In this document: positions 8,421 through 18,248 of the stretch, piece after piece
Position numbering within the stretch: the first letter of the stretch is position 1
How the letters are laid out: each line of letters opens with the position of its first letter
DNA from: Bacteroidales bacterium
GTDB taxonomy: Bacteria > Bacteroidota > Bacteroidia > Bacteroidales > UBA3824
DNA: 64,000 nucleotides
Direction: 5' to 3'
Assembly (NCBI GenBank): GCA_016293845.1
Contig: JAEDDH010000005.1
Span: 1 to 64,000, forward strand
Notes under the pieces: generated by a model
What the model was told of the DNA's origin: nothing
The model's database searches: none
What the model saw: only the letters and a program-made list of their open reading frames with translations
Position numbers and translations under genes: made by a program

Positions 8421-11400
8421 TCAATCCAAACTCATCGTTATGCTAAACCCAAACTTTATGTTGCTTGTGCGATAACTTGTGGAGATTATAGGATTGGTTA
8501 TCTGATGGTTGTAATACAATTGAACTTTAAAACGCTGAGAGAGTCGATAATCAGCCGTAGATTTTATCGAAAAACTCTTCTGTCCTGCCGAAATTTGGTC
8601 GTAGAGGTTTTCGATTTCGCGGATGATGGTTTTGTCGTCATCGATAACAAAATCGGCACGGAGGTCAAGGTCGCTCTTAAAACGGTTGCTGCCGCCAGAG
8701 GTGCGAATATTCAGGGGCAATTGGGCAAACTTATATCCTACGCCAATAATCCACTCCTTGCGGTACATTTCAGATATTTGGCTGTTGGCAAATCCGAGTG
8801 TAATCTGACGGGTGCGACGATACTCAAATTTGGTGCTCATAAGGTTTACCCACGAAATGTCGATACCGGCAAGAGGCGCAAATTTTTCGTCGAGGATAAC
8901 GGCGGCAATTTCGTATTGCGGAATAAAAAGATTGTTGGCTTCGTAGCGGGCAAACGAGCGTCCCCAATTGTATTCGTCATCAAAACTGTATTCGGCGTTG
9001 TTTTTAAAGTTGGATACCGAGTACGACGACGAATAAGCGTGGGTCAACATTGCCGAGCGAACCACATTTTTCAGCAATGGAATATTACCGAGACCCTTAT
9101 AATTTATGCGCCAATTGGGCAAAGGAATTTTTAAGAACGGGTCGAGACGGATTTTTTGCGGACTTGTGCCTGCGTATGCTGCAAGAAATGCTGGTAAGAG
9201 CACATCTTGATGGGTTTTGCTATATCCGTTGGGATAATTGCCATAAAGCAGATTGCCATCATCGTCTACTTGCGGAGTGGGGTCGTATCCTTTGAGACCC
9301 ATTCGGCGGTCGGCTTGACGCTGTGCAATTATTTCGCGGTTGTCGAGAAACTTGTTGTAGGTTTCCAAACTGTAATCGCCGCCCACTTTCTTAAACGATG
9401 TTTTGAGCATATTGTAACTTATGCGGAAGTTTCCGTGCTTAACGCGACTCGATGTCTGCCATCCATCAATGTCGGAAGCGTAGGCAAAAAACTCTTCGGT
9501 GTTGTAAACTATGCTGCGGTCGAAACTTACGTCGATGCGGAATGTGTTGATGGGTTCCAACGCCACACGCACGCCAATGCTATTGCCTTTGGTATACATA
9601 ACAGGGTCGGCAAGGGTGGAGTCTTTGATAAGCCAACCTTTATCAGCAGCGTAAAGATGGAAATCATCGTCGTTGAGACTCATCAAATAATCTATACCCG
9701 GCATTATTACTCCGCCCGAATAATACGAACCAAAAAGTTTGGTGTCGGGCTGATAGCCTGTAAGTGTGTTTGAACGTTGGTTTTTGTAAGTTACCGAAAT
9801 ATTGCGAACGCTCATAAGTGTGTAAGCAAGATAATCGGAAATTACAAGGAACGGACTATCGTTGACAGGCTTTTTGCCCTTGACAACAGCGGTACACCCT
9901 TCGTAATCGTCGTCGGCAGTAAAGCGGATGCGGTTTTTGTCAACTATGCTGGTGCTACCTTTTACGGGCTGACCGTCGATATCAGAGATTTCAACCTCCA
10001 CGTCGGAGGTGCCAAGATTGTGGTAAATAATTCGTCCTACACCTTTGGTGAAACGGAGGTTGTTTTTGGTGGCTGTTACCTCGCGTTTTTCGTTGGTGGC
10101 GTTTTTGCGTCCATCTTTTGAGAATCGTTTTAATACATCTTTAAAATAAGGTGTTTTGCGATAGAGGTTTTCGAGATTGGTAGAGCCGTTGAGAGTAAGC
10201 ACTCCGTTGTTGGCAATGGTGTTGCCGTGACTGATGGTGTAAGCCGGAGTGGTGTCGGTGGCGGCTACTTCCACAGGATCGATACCACGCTGCCAATTGT
10301 AGTCGCTGCTGTAAATGGCATTAGCCGAAACCCAATTTAAGAGCGGAATCTTGTTGAGCGGTACTTGGTATTGGAATTTTACATTCTGCTTGTACGAAGT
10401 GTTGTAACCAAGGTCGAGAAATTTCATAAAAAGCGTATCCTTTTCGCGGGCGGTTTCTTCGCCAAAACGGTCGAGTATACCATCGGGATTAACGCGGCTT
10501 TCGTTGTTGGCGGTGAAGTTCATTTGAAGATTTTGCGACAACTTGTAATTAACTTGGTAATTTCTGCGCCAACGGAAATCTTTTTGGAAAGTGGGGTCGA
10601 GAAAACCATCGTCTTCGTTGATATTGCGATAATTGATGGTAGAATACATACGGTCGATATTAGCCGACGCAGCCACCATTGTAGGCAACAGGTAGAAGTT
10701 GAAATCACGTATCAATGCAAGATGTTTATTACGCAAGAATTTTACCTTCGAGAGCGGTTTGTAATTTTTTGGATTGTATGTAAAGTTGTATTCCAACGAC
10801 GATTGTAGAATTCTCTCCAACTGCGATTTTATGGTAACGTCGTGCATATAATACTCGCTGTAAGCAAATCCAGCCGTAAAGTTCGACACATGGTAAAATG
10901 GCTTTTGGTTAACGAGCGGTTTCTTTTGAGGCTGTTTTTTCTCCTCAGGAGTAACGGGCGCGTTGGCATTGGCTTCGGCGTTTTTCTGTTCTTTGCGCAG
11001 ACGGGCTTCTTCTTTTGCCTCCTTGCTGCGTCCCTCAATGTGCATATTGGTAATGTTGAAACTTTTGCGGCGTTCAAAGGTGATACTTTGATCGCGGATT
11101 TCGTCTTTTTCTTCTTTTGAAAGATGAGGATTGTTGAGTGTCTCTTTTAGTTCGATGTCGGGGTCGAGCGGATTATAGCGTGGAATTTCGTAGTTTTCGG
11201 AATATCCAAAGTAAACCGGCAATTTTACACCATAATCGTTGTTAAAGAATTTACCCATCTGCACCTGCGATGTAAGGTCGTATTGGTAAACGGTTTCTTG
11301 GTAACGCTCCCCTACCCTCTTTTCGATGCTTCCAAATCCGGGCGTATGGGTGTAACCTGCCACCGAAACCGTGGCGAGATCTGCCATCTGCAATTCTACT

Positions 11401-14400
11401 TTTCCCTTGGCAGCCCATCCGCCGTCTTCGTTGAAATCGGTAAGGCGGAGTTCGTTTACCCAAATTTCGGCGGTTTTTGGCATTCCATCGTCGGAGAAAG
11501 GATTGGTTTCTTGCAAGGGGTTGCGCACACCTATCATTATAGTCTTGATATTGCTAACATTTGGGTTACCCATAACGGTGATTTTAGTGCCGTTTTCGTT
11601 TACATGGGTATAAGGCATTGTTACCGAAACTGTTGACCCAGCCTCGCGAGCAGCATTGTTGCGCATTATCTTAACATCTTGAAGGTCGGCAAAAACTATC
11701 TCCACATTGTTTTCGAGCGGCCAAACACTGAGGCGACCATTTTCGTCGTTGGTGTAATAACCTTCGGGCGTAACCTTCAAGGGGAGTTCGTATTCGTAGT
11801 AGTTTTCTTTGTAGTCGCTACCGAGACGAACAAAAATGCTAAGGTCGTTGTCGTTTAATATTGTGCCGGCGGGTTGCTCTTCGTGAACAAACATTTTAAG
11901 TTTTCGGTATTGGCGCAAATCCAAAACAGCGGTTTTGTAAGCTGCCACCGATTGTCCGTCGGGAAGATTTGTTACCGAGAGAGCCATAGATTTTTCGTCT
12001 TCCTCTACCACTTGGTTGGTTTGGTAGTCGCGCTCTCGGTCGATGCCGGGAGGGAGAAGATAGTTGACAGGAGTTTTGCTGCCGTTTTCTTCGAGGCTCA
12101 CGGTAGAAATATCTAAAAGTCCGTCGCTATACTGATGGTCGGTAACCACCTCGCCAGCCGATATCATAGCAGCGTTGTATTTGCGCCAATCGCCACGCAC
12201 AAGGTTCATTTCGGCAAAACGGAGAATAATATCTTTTTTGGCATTGGTAAGATACATACGCATAAAGCGAATCGACTTAAAGTCGGAGATTGAACCAACT
12301 GTGCTATCGGGTTCGTAGATAGGCACTTTAAATTGATACCATTTTACGGTTTCGGTTTGACCGTTAACAGTTTTAACGTTGCTTTCAATCATATCGGTGA
12401 TGTAGTTTTGTCCCACCTGCATTTGGTTGGGCGAAAGGTGCACCTTATATTGATAGTACGATTCTGTTTCGGAGAGGGTGTTGTCGAGGTTGATATCCTC
12501 TACATCGGGGTAACGGTCTTTGATGGTGGAGTATGCCGACGAAGTAGAAAAATCGCTCGAGTTGCCTTGTGTGCCGTTGTAATGTTTGTAGCGGTCGGCA
12601 ATGGAGAGTTTTTGTTCGTCGTAATCAGAGCCGAGGAAAAAATGGTAGTTATCACTCGACGGGTCGTTGTAAGCATCGGCGTATGCTTTTGAAGATGTTC
12701 CGAAAACGTTGGAGATACGGTCTAAGAAATTTTTGTGGAACGATCGTTCTTGATCGTCGTCTAAGCCGTCGAAACCAAGGTCTTGAACATCTTTTGCGCC
12801 GTTGCTATTGTCGAAAGCGTTTACAAGGAAAGTTTTATTAGAAACCAAGCCCCAAGCGGTGGTGTCGATAAATTGCGGGTCGGGCGGATAAGGCAGACCG
12901 TTTTCAAAACTTTTGCGCGAATCTTTCAACACATCTTCCGACACATTACCAAGGTTGAAATAGAGGTCGGCGCCCATATCTTCTTGTTCGTAGATAAAAG
13001 GGTCGAGCATCCAAAATTCAATATATTCGATGTTAGAAGCCTCAAAGTCGGTGGTGGTGAGTTGGCGCATAACGCCGCCCCAACGGTTGGACGGATTTTT
13101 AAGCGAACCGTCTTCGTTGATACCTGCCGACACACCGGGTTCGCCTTCCACATCGTAGTTGTAAGGTCCACGCTCGGTGGGGTAATATGCAAGATTGAGA
13201 ACGGTCAACTGTGTAGAAATGCCACTGATAGATTGAGCGTTTGGGAAAATCTCGCGTTCGTAAACGGCACGTATGTAGTGGTTGCTTTGGTCGTCTTTGC
13301 TAATATGAGAAGGTGTAATGCCGTAACTACTTGTGGCAGTACCTTGAAGGTCGCTCAACACATTGTACCAAGCCAAACGCGCACGGTTGAAACCATATCT
13401 AAGGTCGTTGTTGAATTTAGCCTCGGGGAATTTTTTTGTTCCTGCTGGTGTGGATGCCAAAACCCATTGGCTTACCGATTTAACGTCTATTTTGGTTTGG
13501 GCACTTTCAAAATCGTCGATGTAGCAAGTTCCAGCCTTGTCGATAGAGCGGCTATGTCCGGGAATAAGTTGTGCAAATTCGCCCTCAAAACTTAACCGCG
13601 ATTCGGCTTTGGTGCTTATCAAGGGAAGGCGGTCGATGGCTTTGGTTAATCCAGGCAAGGGCATCGAGTAGCGCATATCCAAACCCCAGATGGTGTTTTT
13701 GATAGGTTCGTTGCCAAAACTTACTTTGTTGGTAAGGGTCTTTTCCGAAAGGCGCATAATTGTACCGCCAATGTTGAAATTTTTGTTGAACTGATAGTTG
13801 AGGTGAGTTCCCATAAGGGTTTTGGTGGTACTGCTAAATGTGGTGTTGCTCTCTACCGAAACGAGGATTTTGTTGCCCGACGAAAGGATAGATTCGTTGA
13901 GGATTTTTACCGTTCCGAGAAGATAGTCTACCGAATAGTCGCTACCCTCTTTTAACTGCATTCCGCCGCAAGTAACTTTTACAGAACCTTCGGGAATGTT
14001 CATAGCATCGAGCGAAATTTCGCTACCTGCCGACGATTTGTATTTACCAGTAATGTAAAACTTGTCGCGCTCGGCATTTTGCTTGGCTATGGTTTTGGTG
14101 CTGTCGTAAAGTTGGTTGTAACAATATTTGGCAGCGTCGCCGCTATTGTTGATTTTATTTTCGAGATAACTACCGAAGGGTTCAAGCATAGGAAGAAAAA
14201 CACGTCCTCGCTCGGCATTGATGGTTACGCCATCGATAAAGTCGAAAATACCGTCGGGGGTGGATTCCAATTGCGTGTTGGCATTATCGAGGTTCATTAC
14301 ACGGAGAAGAACTTTTCCGTCGATGTCGCCAGCGTTGAGGTAGTTAAGTTCGGTGCCGGTTTTGTCGTTGTGGAATTTGATATGCAGGCGGAAGTTGTCT

Positions 14401-15962
14401 TTGTCGATTTGGTAAGCATTGAGCGAATAGACGTTTTTCATCATCAACTTCCAGTTGGGCAATGCAGGCGAAAACGAAGTACCGCGCAAAAGTTTTAAGA
14501 TAAGAGTTTGCGACGGTTGCACTTCGGAACTAAATTCACCCACTTTGTAGGTTTTGCCTCTATAAGTATATTCGTAAGCCACGGCAAGAACCTCATCGTC
14601 TTGCAAAGCAGAGTTCAACGAAATAAAACCGAGTTGCGAATTAAAGGTATATTCGTTGGTGCCAAGTTTTCGGGCGTTGCCAATTTTTTCGTAATCGGTG
14701 CCGGGTTCAAAACGTCCGTTGAGGGTGCTTGTGATGCTATTAATATCACGGACGGCTTTGTACGAACCTGTAAGCACATTGTAAAGGTTGTTGGCAGAGT
14801 TTTGGGGCAATCCGTTTGACAGCCCCGAAGAATGAACTGCGGTATGGTTGTAAATTTGCGAAGGTTCGCCAAGGTCGAGAAAAGCCACAGAGTTTCGGGT
14901 GTCGTCGGTGGCAAGTTTTTTATTTGTTACCCAAACTTCGATGTTGGTAATGTTGATGCCCGACGAAATAATAGGCAAGTTGGCAAGAGCGCGTTCGTAA
15001 TTGTCGCGAAAAAAATGGTTGAGGAAAAAGTGACGGTTTGCCTCATAGTCGCTTGCCTGAATGCGAAATTCGTTGGTTACCGCTCCGGCGTTTACCTCAA
15101 TGGTTCGGGTTTCTCCTTTTTGCTGGGAAAGAACGGCAGTGGCGGTAAGTTTGCCAAATTTCAGGTCGGTCTTTACGCCAAAAAGAGTGCTACTACCTTG
15201 AATCAAAGTACCTTCGAGCGGCATCGACACGTTACCGAATTCTATGCGTTGGATAATTTCGTCGTCGTGACCGATGTATTCGATATTTTGCTTGTTTTCA
15301 AATTCAAAAGTGGCTTCAGTATTGTAGTTGAGACCAATTTTCATCTTGTCGCCGATGTTGCCAGTAACGCCCACCTGCATATTCATATCAAAATCAAACG
15401 ACACATCGTTTCGCTGTTTTTTTGGAAGCGTAAAGTTGTCGATTTTGGTAATATCCACACCACAAAGCACCTGAACATTACCTTGAGCCTTAATGTCGAT
15501 AACATTTGTACCAAACACGCGGTCGAATCCACGGATATCTACATTGATGCGAGGGTTGAGATAACGGTCGAGACCATTTCGGCTACCTCCATCGCTTCTT
15601 GCGCTCTGCATCAACATCTGCTGACGCCAATATTCGCGTATTTCGGTGCGGTTTTCGGCAGAATCGTGGCTCTGACGGTCGGAGGTTACGGGACGGCCAA
15701 CATCCATTCCACCTACTTTTTTCTGAGTGGTGTAAGTGCCGGTTTTGTAATCGTACTCGGTTTGTGTGGAGATATTATCGGGGTGTTTAAGTTGAATTGG
15801 CGAATTTTGACGGATACGGTCGGTGTCGCCGTCGATTCCGGGACGTTGCCACAGAGAGTTTCGGTTGACACCTGCGTTTGACGGCGAAGAGGCAAACACC
15901 GCCGCTGCAAAAAATGCAACCGCGCCCGCCATTCCGAGAGTTCTTCTTATGTATTTCATCAA
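8421..15962 (-). CDS. sprA: Type IX secretion outer-membrane translocon SprA/Sov
   Basis: 2513 residues, the size expected for SprA (called Sov in Porphyromonas), the giant beta-barrel through which type IX cargo crosses the outer membrane. A signal peptide lies in the first 30 residues. Typical SprA stretches are visible: YWRQQMLMQSARSD; RINVDIRGFDRVFGTNVIDI; IGDKMKIGLNYNTEATFEFE; RIEFGNVSMPLEGTLIQGSS; IDDFESAQTKIDVKS; and the barrel end LYYNHQITNPIISTSYRTS. It lies 29 bp after ruvA, the usual order in this phylum, and that spacer has four tandem AGTT units. Its coding strand is rich in C-ending codons (AAC, GAC, TAC), which suggests good expression. Needed for secretion of proteins with type IX C-terminal signals and, in gliding species, for motility. 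Confidence 0.97.
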   Translation of the reverse strand: MMKYIRRTLGMAGAVAFFAAAVFASSPSNAGVNRNSLWQRPGIDGDTDRIRQNSPIQLKHPDNISTQTEYDYKTGTYTTQKKVGGMDVGRPVTSDRQSHDSAENRTEIREYWRQQMLMQSARSDGGSRNGLDRYLNPRINVDIRGFDRVFGTNVIDIKAQGNVQVLCGVDITKIDNFTLPKKQRNDVSFDFDMNMQVGVTGNIGDKMKIGLNYNTEATFEFENKQNIEYIGHDDEIIQRIEFGNVSMPLEGTLIQGSSTLFGVKTDLKFGKLTATAVLSQQKGETRTIEVNAGAVTNEFRIQASDYEANRHFFLNHFFRDNYERALANLPIISSGINITNIEVWVTNKKLATDDTRNSVAFLDLGEPSQIYNHTAVHSSGLSNGLPQNSANNLYNVLTGSYKAVRDINSITSTLNGRFEPGTDYEKIGNARKLGTNEYTFNSQLGFISLNSALQDDEVLAVAYEYTYRGKTYKVGEFSSEVQPSQTLILKLLRGTSFSPALPNWKLMMKNVYSLNAYQIDKDNFRLHIKFHNDKTGTELNYLNAGDIDGKVLLRVMNLDNANTQLESTPDGIFDFIDGVTINAERGRVFLPMLEPFGSYLENKINNSGDAAKYCYNQLYDSTKTIAKQNAERDKFYITGKYKSSAGSEISLDAMNIPEGSVKVTCGGMQLKEGSDYSVDYLLGTVKILNESILSSGNKILVSVESNTTFSSTTKTLMGTHLNYQFNKNFNIGGTIMRLSEKTLTNKVSFGNEPIKNTIWGLDMRYSMPLPGLTKAIDRLPLISTKAESRLSFEGEFAQLIPGHSRSIDKAGTCYIDDFESAQTKIDVKSVSQWVLASTPAGTKKFPEAKFNNDLRYGFNRARLAWYNVLSDLQGTATSSYGITPSHISKDDQSNHYIRAVYEREIFPNAQSISGISTQLTVLNLAYYPTERGPYNYDVEGEPGVSAGINEDGSLKNPSNRWGGVMRQLTTTDFEASNIEYIEFWMLDPFIYEQEDMGADLYFNLGNVSEDVLKDSRKSFENGLPYPPDPQFIDTTAWGLVSNKTFLVNAFDNSNGAKDVQDLGFDGLDDDQERSFHKNFLDRISNVFGTSSKAYADAYNDPSSDNYHFFLGSDYDEQKLSIADRYKHYNGTQGNSSDFSTSSAYSTIKDRYPDVEDINLDNTLSETESYYQYKVHLSPNQMQVGQNYITDMIESNVKTVNGQTETVKWYQFKVPIYEPDSTVGSISDFKSIRFMRMYLTNAKKDIILRFAEMNLVRGDWRKYNAAMISAGEVVTDHQYSDGLLDISTVSLEENGSKTPVNYLLPPGIDRERDYQTNQVVEEDEKSMALSVTNLPDGQSVAAYKTAVLDLRQYRKLKMFVHEEQPAGTILNDNDLSIFVRLGSDYKENYYEYELPLKVTPEGYYTNDENGRLSVWPLENNVEIVFADLQDVKIMRNNAAREAGSTVSVTMPYTHVNENGTKITVMGNPNVSNIKTIMIGVRNPLQETNPFSDDGMPKTAEIWVNELRLTDFNEDGGWAAKGKVELQMADLATVSVAGYTHTPGFGSIEKRVGERYQETVYQYDLTSQVQMGKFFNNDYGVKLPVYFGYSENYEIPRYNPLDPDIELKETLNNPHLSKEEKDEIRDQSITFERRKSFNITNMHIEGRSKEAKEEARLRKEQKNAEANANAPVTPEEKKQPQKKPLVNQKPFYHVSNFTAGFAYSEYYMHDVTIKSQLERILQSSLEYNFTYNPKNYKPLSKVKFLRNKHLALIRDFNFYLLPTMVAASANIDRMYSTINYRNINEDDGFLDPTFQKDFRWRRNYQVNYKLSQNLQMNFTANNESRVNPDGILDRFGEETAREKDTLFMKFLDLGYNTSYKQNVKFQYQVPLNKIPLLNWVSANAIYSSDYNWQRGIDPVEVAATDTTPAYTISHGNTIANNGVLTLNGSTNLENLYRKTPYFKDVLKRFSKDGRKNATNEKREVTATKNNLRFTKGVGRIIYHNLGTSDVEVEISDIDGQPVKGSTSIVDKNRIRFTADDDYEGCTAVVKGKKPVNDSPFLVISDYLAYTLMSVRNISVTYKNQRSNTLTGYQPDTKLFGSYYSGGVIMPGIDYLMSLNDDDFHLYAADKGWLIKDSTLADPVMYTKGNSIGVRVALEPINTFRIDVSFDRSIVYNTEEFFAYASDIDGWQTSSRVKHGNFRISYNMLKTSFKKVGGDYSLETYNKFLDNREIIAQRQADRRMGLKGYDPTPQVDDDGNLLYGNYPNGYSKTHQDVLLPAFLAAYAGTSPQKIRLDPFLKIPLPNWRINYKGLGNIPLLKNVVRSAMLTHAYSSSYSVSNFKNNAEYSFDDEYNWGRSFARYEANNLFIPQYEIAAVILDEKFAPLAGIDISWVNLMSTKFEYRRTRQITLGFANSQISEMYRKEWIIGVGYKFAQLPLNIRTSGGSNRFKSDLDLRADFVIDDDKTIIREIENLYDQISAGQKSFSIKSTADYRLSQRFKVQLYYNHQITNPIISTSYRTSNIKFGFSITMSLD

Positions 15963-15991
15963 TAGTTAGTTAGTTAGTTTAATTGCAAAAA

Positions 15992-16573
15992 TCATACGCT
16001 CCTTAACGCCTGTTTAATTAAATCTTCGGCACTTAGCGAGGAATTGCTCTTCAATACTGCGCCCACAGCCTTTTCTGCCGCCGCCTTGGGATAGCCAAGC
16101 ATTACAAGGGCAGCAATTGCCTCTTCGCGGTTGGCATTTTGTGGCGTTATTATAGAAACCTCCAAAGTGGTAGATTTTTTCAATTTATCTTTCAAATCTA
16201 TTACAATACGTTGCGCAGTTTTGGGACCAATACCCTTCACTCTGCCAATAAGTCTGGCATCATCAGACAGCACAGCGTTTTGCAATTCGGCAGGACTCAT
16301 CGACGAAAGTATCACCCGCGCCGTGTTTGGTCCCACGCCCGAAACATCCAACAAAAAGCGGAAAATTTCGCGTTCGTATTTATCGGCAAATCCAAAAAGA
16401 ATGTTGGCATCTTCGCGTATCACCTGATGAATAAAAAGTTTTGCATCGGGCTTGCCTTCCAACACCGAAAAGGTGTTTAGTGAAATGTTTATCAAAAAAC
16501 CCACGCCATTGTTGTCGATTACGGCAAACGAAGGGGTAAGTTCTGCAAGTTTTCCTGTAATGTATTCGTACAT
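15992..16573 (-). CDS. ruvA: Holliday junction DNA helicase subunit RuvA
   Basis: 193 residues. RuvA binds four-way junctions and loads the RuvB motor for branch migration. The N-terminal OB fold starts MYEYITGKLAELTPSFAVID. Two helix-hairpin-helix motifs follow (LDVSGVGPNTARVILSSMSP and RVKGIGPKTAQRIVIDLKDK). The C-terminal RuvB-binding domain ends EDLIKQALRSV. Normal length. Gap of 3 bp to the DUF4294 gene upstream and 29 bp to sprA downstream suggest one transcription unit. Confidence 0.97.
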   Translation of the reverse strand: MYEYITGKLAELTPSFAVIDNNGVGFLINISLNTFSVLEGKPDAKLFIHQVIREDANILFGFADKYEREIFRFLLDVSGVGPNTARVILSSMSPAELQNAVLSDDARLIGRVKGIGPKTAQRIVIDLKDKLKKSTTLEVSIITPQNANREEAIAALVMLGYPKAAAEKAVGAVLKSNSSLSAEDLIKQALRSV

Positions 16574-16576
16574 AGT

Positions 16577-17206
16577 TTATAATAGTCCGTTTTCAATTCT
16601 AATAATAATATCCTCAATCATTCGGTCTTCTTCGTCGGCATCGTATTCTGATTTGAGGTTTGAGCCAAACAAACGCGCCACGCCTTGCCAAATAAATGCG
16701 CTAAATCCGCCTTTCAACTCTTGGATCACTTGGTAAGTGGTGTTGCCAGTTTCGCGGTCCACAAGTTTTATAAGAATCTTGCCTTGCGAAATAGTCAGGT
16801 GGATAAGTTCGTCTTCAAATTGATCGCGCAATTCTTTTTCCTTAGCCTTGATAAAAACCTTACGTTGGTCTTCGTCGGTAATATTTTTGAGCGAGTCTTC
16901 AATTTCGGCGTACACCTTGCGAATAAGCACCGAGTAGGGATAAACGCGCTTAACGTTGTAAAGAAGTTTGGAGTATTGCTGCTGCTGCCTTTTGGTTTTA
17001 AACACATACGGCGGACGTGCCAAGGCGGGACGAAATTCTTTGATAAGAATTGTGTCGGCACCTTCGGTTCGGTATGGGAGCCACTGCACGCTATTTTTGC
17101 GCTCCTCGTCTTCGATAGCCTGATATTCGTCGAATGTGATTATACGCTGCGCCTGCGACGTTATTGCCCATAGAGATATAATAAGAAATAAACACAGCCG
17201 TTTCAT
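16577..17206 (-). CDS. DUF4294 domain exported protein
   Basis: 209 residues with a signal peptide (MKRLCLFLIISLWAITSQAQ). The family region contains YSKLLYNVKRVYPYSVLIRK and LTISQGKILIKLVDRETGNT, the typical DUF4294 core. The C-terminus GFSAFIWQGVARLFGSNLKS is also typical. This Bacteroidota-only family has no established function. First gene of the ruvA-sprA cluster, with a promoter-like element at 17240-17247. Confidence 0.85.
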   Translation of the reverse strand: MKRLCLFLIISLWAITSQAQRIITFDEYQAIEDEERKNSVQWLPYRTEGADTILIKEFRPALARPPYVFKTKRQQQQYSKLLYNVKRVYPYSVLIRKVYAEIEDSLKNITDEDQRKVFIKAKEKELRDQFEDELIHLTISQGKILIKLVDRETGNTTYQVIQELKGGFSAFIWQGVARLFGSNLKSEYDADEEDRMIEDIIIRIENGLL

Positions 17207-17239
17207 TTCATCAAAAATTTATGCATAAAAATAAAACTA

Positions 17240-17247
17240 CAAAAGTA
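17240..17247 (-). promoter_or_regulatory. Promoter -7 element (TACTTTTG) for DUF4294-ruvA-sprA
   Basis: Reads TACTTTTG on the - strand, 34 bp upstream of the DUF4294 start. It forms a divergent pair with the + strand element at 17259-17266. Confidence 0.6.
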
Positions 17248-17258
17248 ATCTAATTTTT

Positions 17259-17266
17259 TACCTTTG
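17259..17266 (+). promoter_or_regulatory. Promoter -7 element (TACCTTTG) for the S66 peptidase
   Basis: TACCTTTG 32 bp upstream of the ATG at 17299, the Bacteroidota TAnnTTTG pattern. Confidence 0.6.
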
Positions 17267-17298
17267 CACTTATAAATAGTTAAAAATAAAACAGACAG

Positions 17299-18246
17299 AT
17301 GAAAAAAATATTGCCCGCCCCCTTGCAAAAAGGCGACAAAGTGGGAATCATTGCCCCCGCCGGACCTATCACCGAAAAACAAATGCGCATTGCCGTTGCC
17401 AAAGTAGAAAAAGCCGGATACACTCCCGTTTGCGCCGATGGTCTCACAGAGCGTTTTGGATACCTTGCCGGCTACGACGAGTACCGCGCAAAACAAATAA
17501 ACACTCTATTCACCGACAAAAGTATTAAAGCAATATTAGCCGCTCGTGGTGGATACGGCTGCACGCGCATACTCGATATGATAGATTACGAACTCATAAA
17601 AGAGAACCCAAAAATCATCGGCGGGTATAGCGACCTTACCGCACTTATCTGCGCCATCTACAAAAAAACTGGACTCGTAACTTTCCACTCATCAATGCTT
17701 GTTCCCGACGAAACCGACTACTCAAAAAATAGTATGTGGGATATTTTTGCCAACGGACACAAACACTACCGAATAACCTGCGAAGATACCCATAAGCAAA
17801 ATAAAGAACTATCTTTGCAAGAGCCAACTGTTTTAAAATCAGGTAAATGCCGTGGAACGCTCTTTGGTGGCAACTTAACATTACTTCAATCGCTCTTAGA
17901 CACCGAATACGATTTCAATCTTCATAATAAAATATTGTTTCTTGAAGAAATCAACGAACCGCCCTACAAGGTAGACCGAATGCTCACTCACCTAAAAAAC
18001 GCCGGAAAACTCCGAGGCATTCGCGGCATAATTTTCGGCATAATGAAAGGCTGCGAAGCGCAAGGCAACGAATCTCTCTCGCTCGATTACGTTATCGAAG
18101 ATTTTATAAAAGACCTCAACATTCCAGTAGTAAAAAACTTTACATTTGGACACGTTCAGTCGAGATGCACTTTCCCCATTGGGGTAAAGGCAGCGTTGGA
18201 TACGGAGAAAATGGAGGTAAGATTATTGGAGGGGTGCGTGGAATAA
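17299..18246 (+). CDS. S66 family muramoyl-tetrapeptide (LD-) carboxypeptidase
   Basis: 315 residues. Cytoplasmic serine peptidases of this family remove the terminal D-Ala from murein tetrapeptides during peptidoglycan recycling; MccF-like members instead give peptide-antibiotic immunity. Seen: KVGIIAPAGPITEKQ at the N-terminus, ARGGYGCTRILDMIDY near residue 92, the nucleophile region IIGGYSDLTALICAI (Ser about 116), LFLEEINEPPYKVDRML with the catalytic Glu (about 217), and FTFGHVQSRCTFPIG with the catalytic His (about 283). Full length. Stands alone and converges on mqnC with a 2-bp gap. Confidence 0.92.
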   Translation: MKKILPAPLQKGDKVGIIAPAGPITEKQMRIAVAKVEKAGYTPVCADGLTERFGYLAGYDEYRAKQINTLFTDKSIKAILAARGGYGCTRILDMIDYELIKENPKIIGGYSDLTALICAIYKKTGLVTFHSSMLVPDETDYSKNSMWDIFANGHKHYRITCEDTHKQNKELSLQEPTVLKSGKCRGTLFGGNLTLLQSLLDTEYDFNLHNKILFLEEINEPPYKVDRMLTHLKNAGKLRGIRGIIFGIMKGCEAQGNESLSLDYVIEDFIKDLNIPVVKNFTFGHVQSRCTFPIGVKAALDTEKMEVRLLEGCVE

Positions 18247-18248
18247 AT

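Noticed and set aside
14832..15881. 349-codon open frame on the plus strand
   Set aside because: Lies wholly antisense to sprA, whose reading frame is clear; similar open frames occur along the whole of sprA because of its codon composition.
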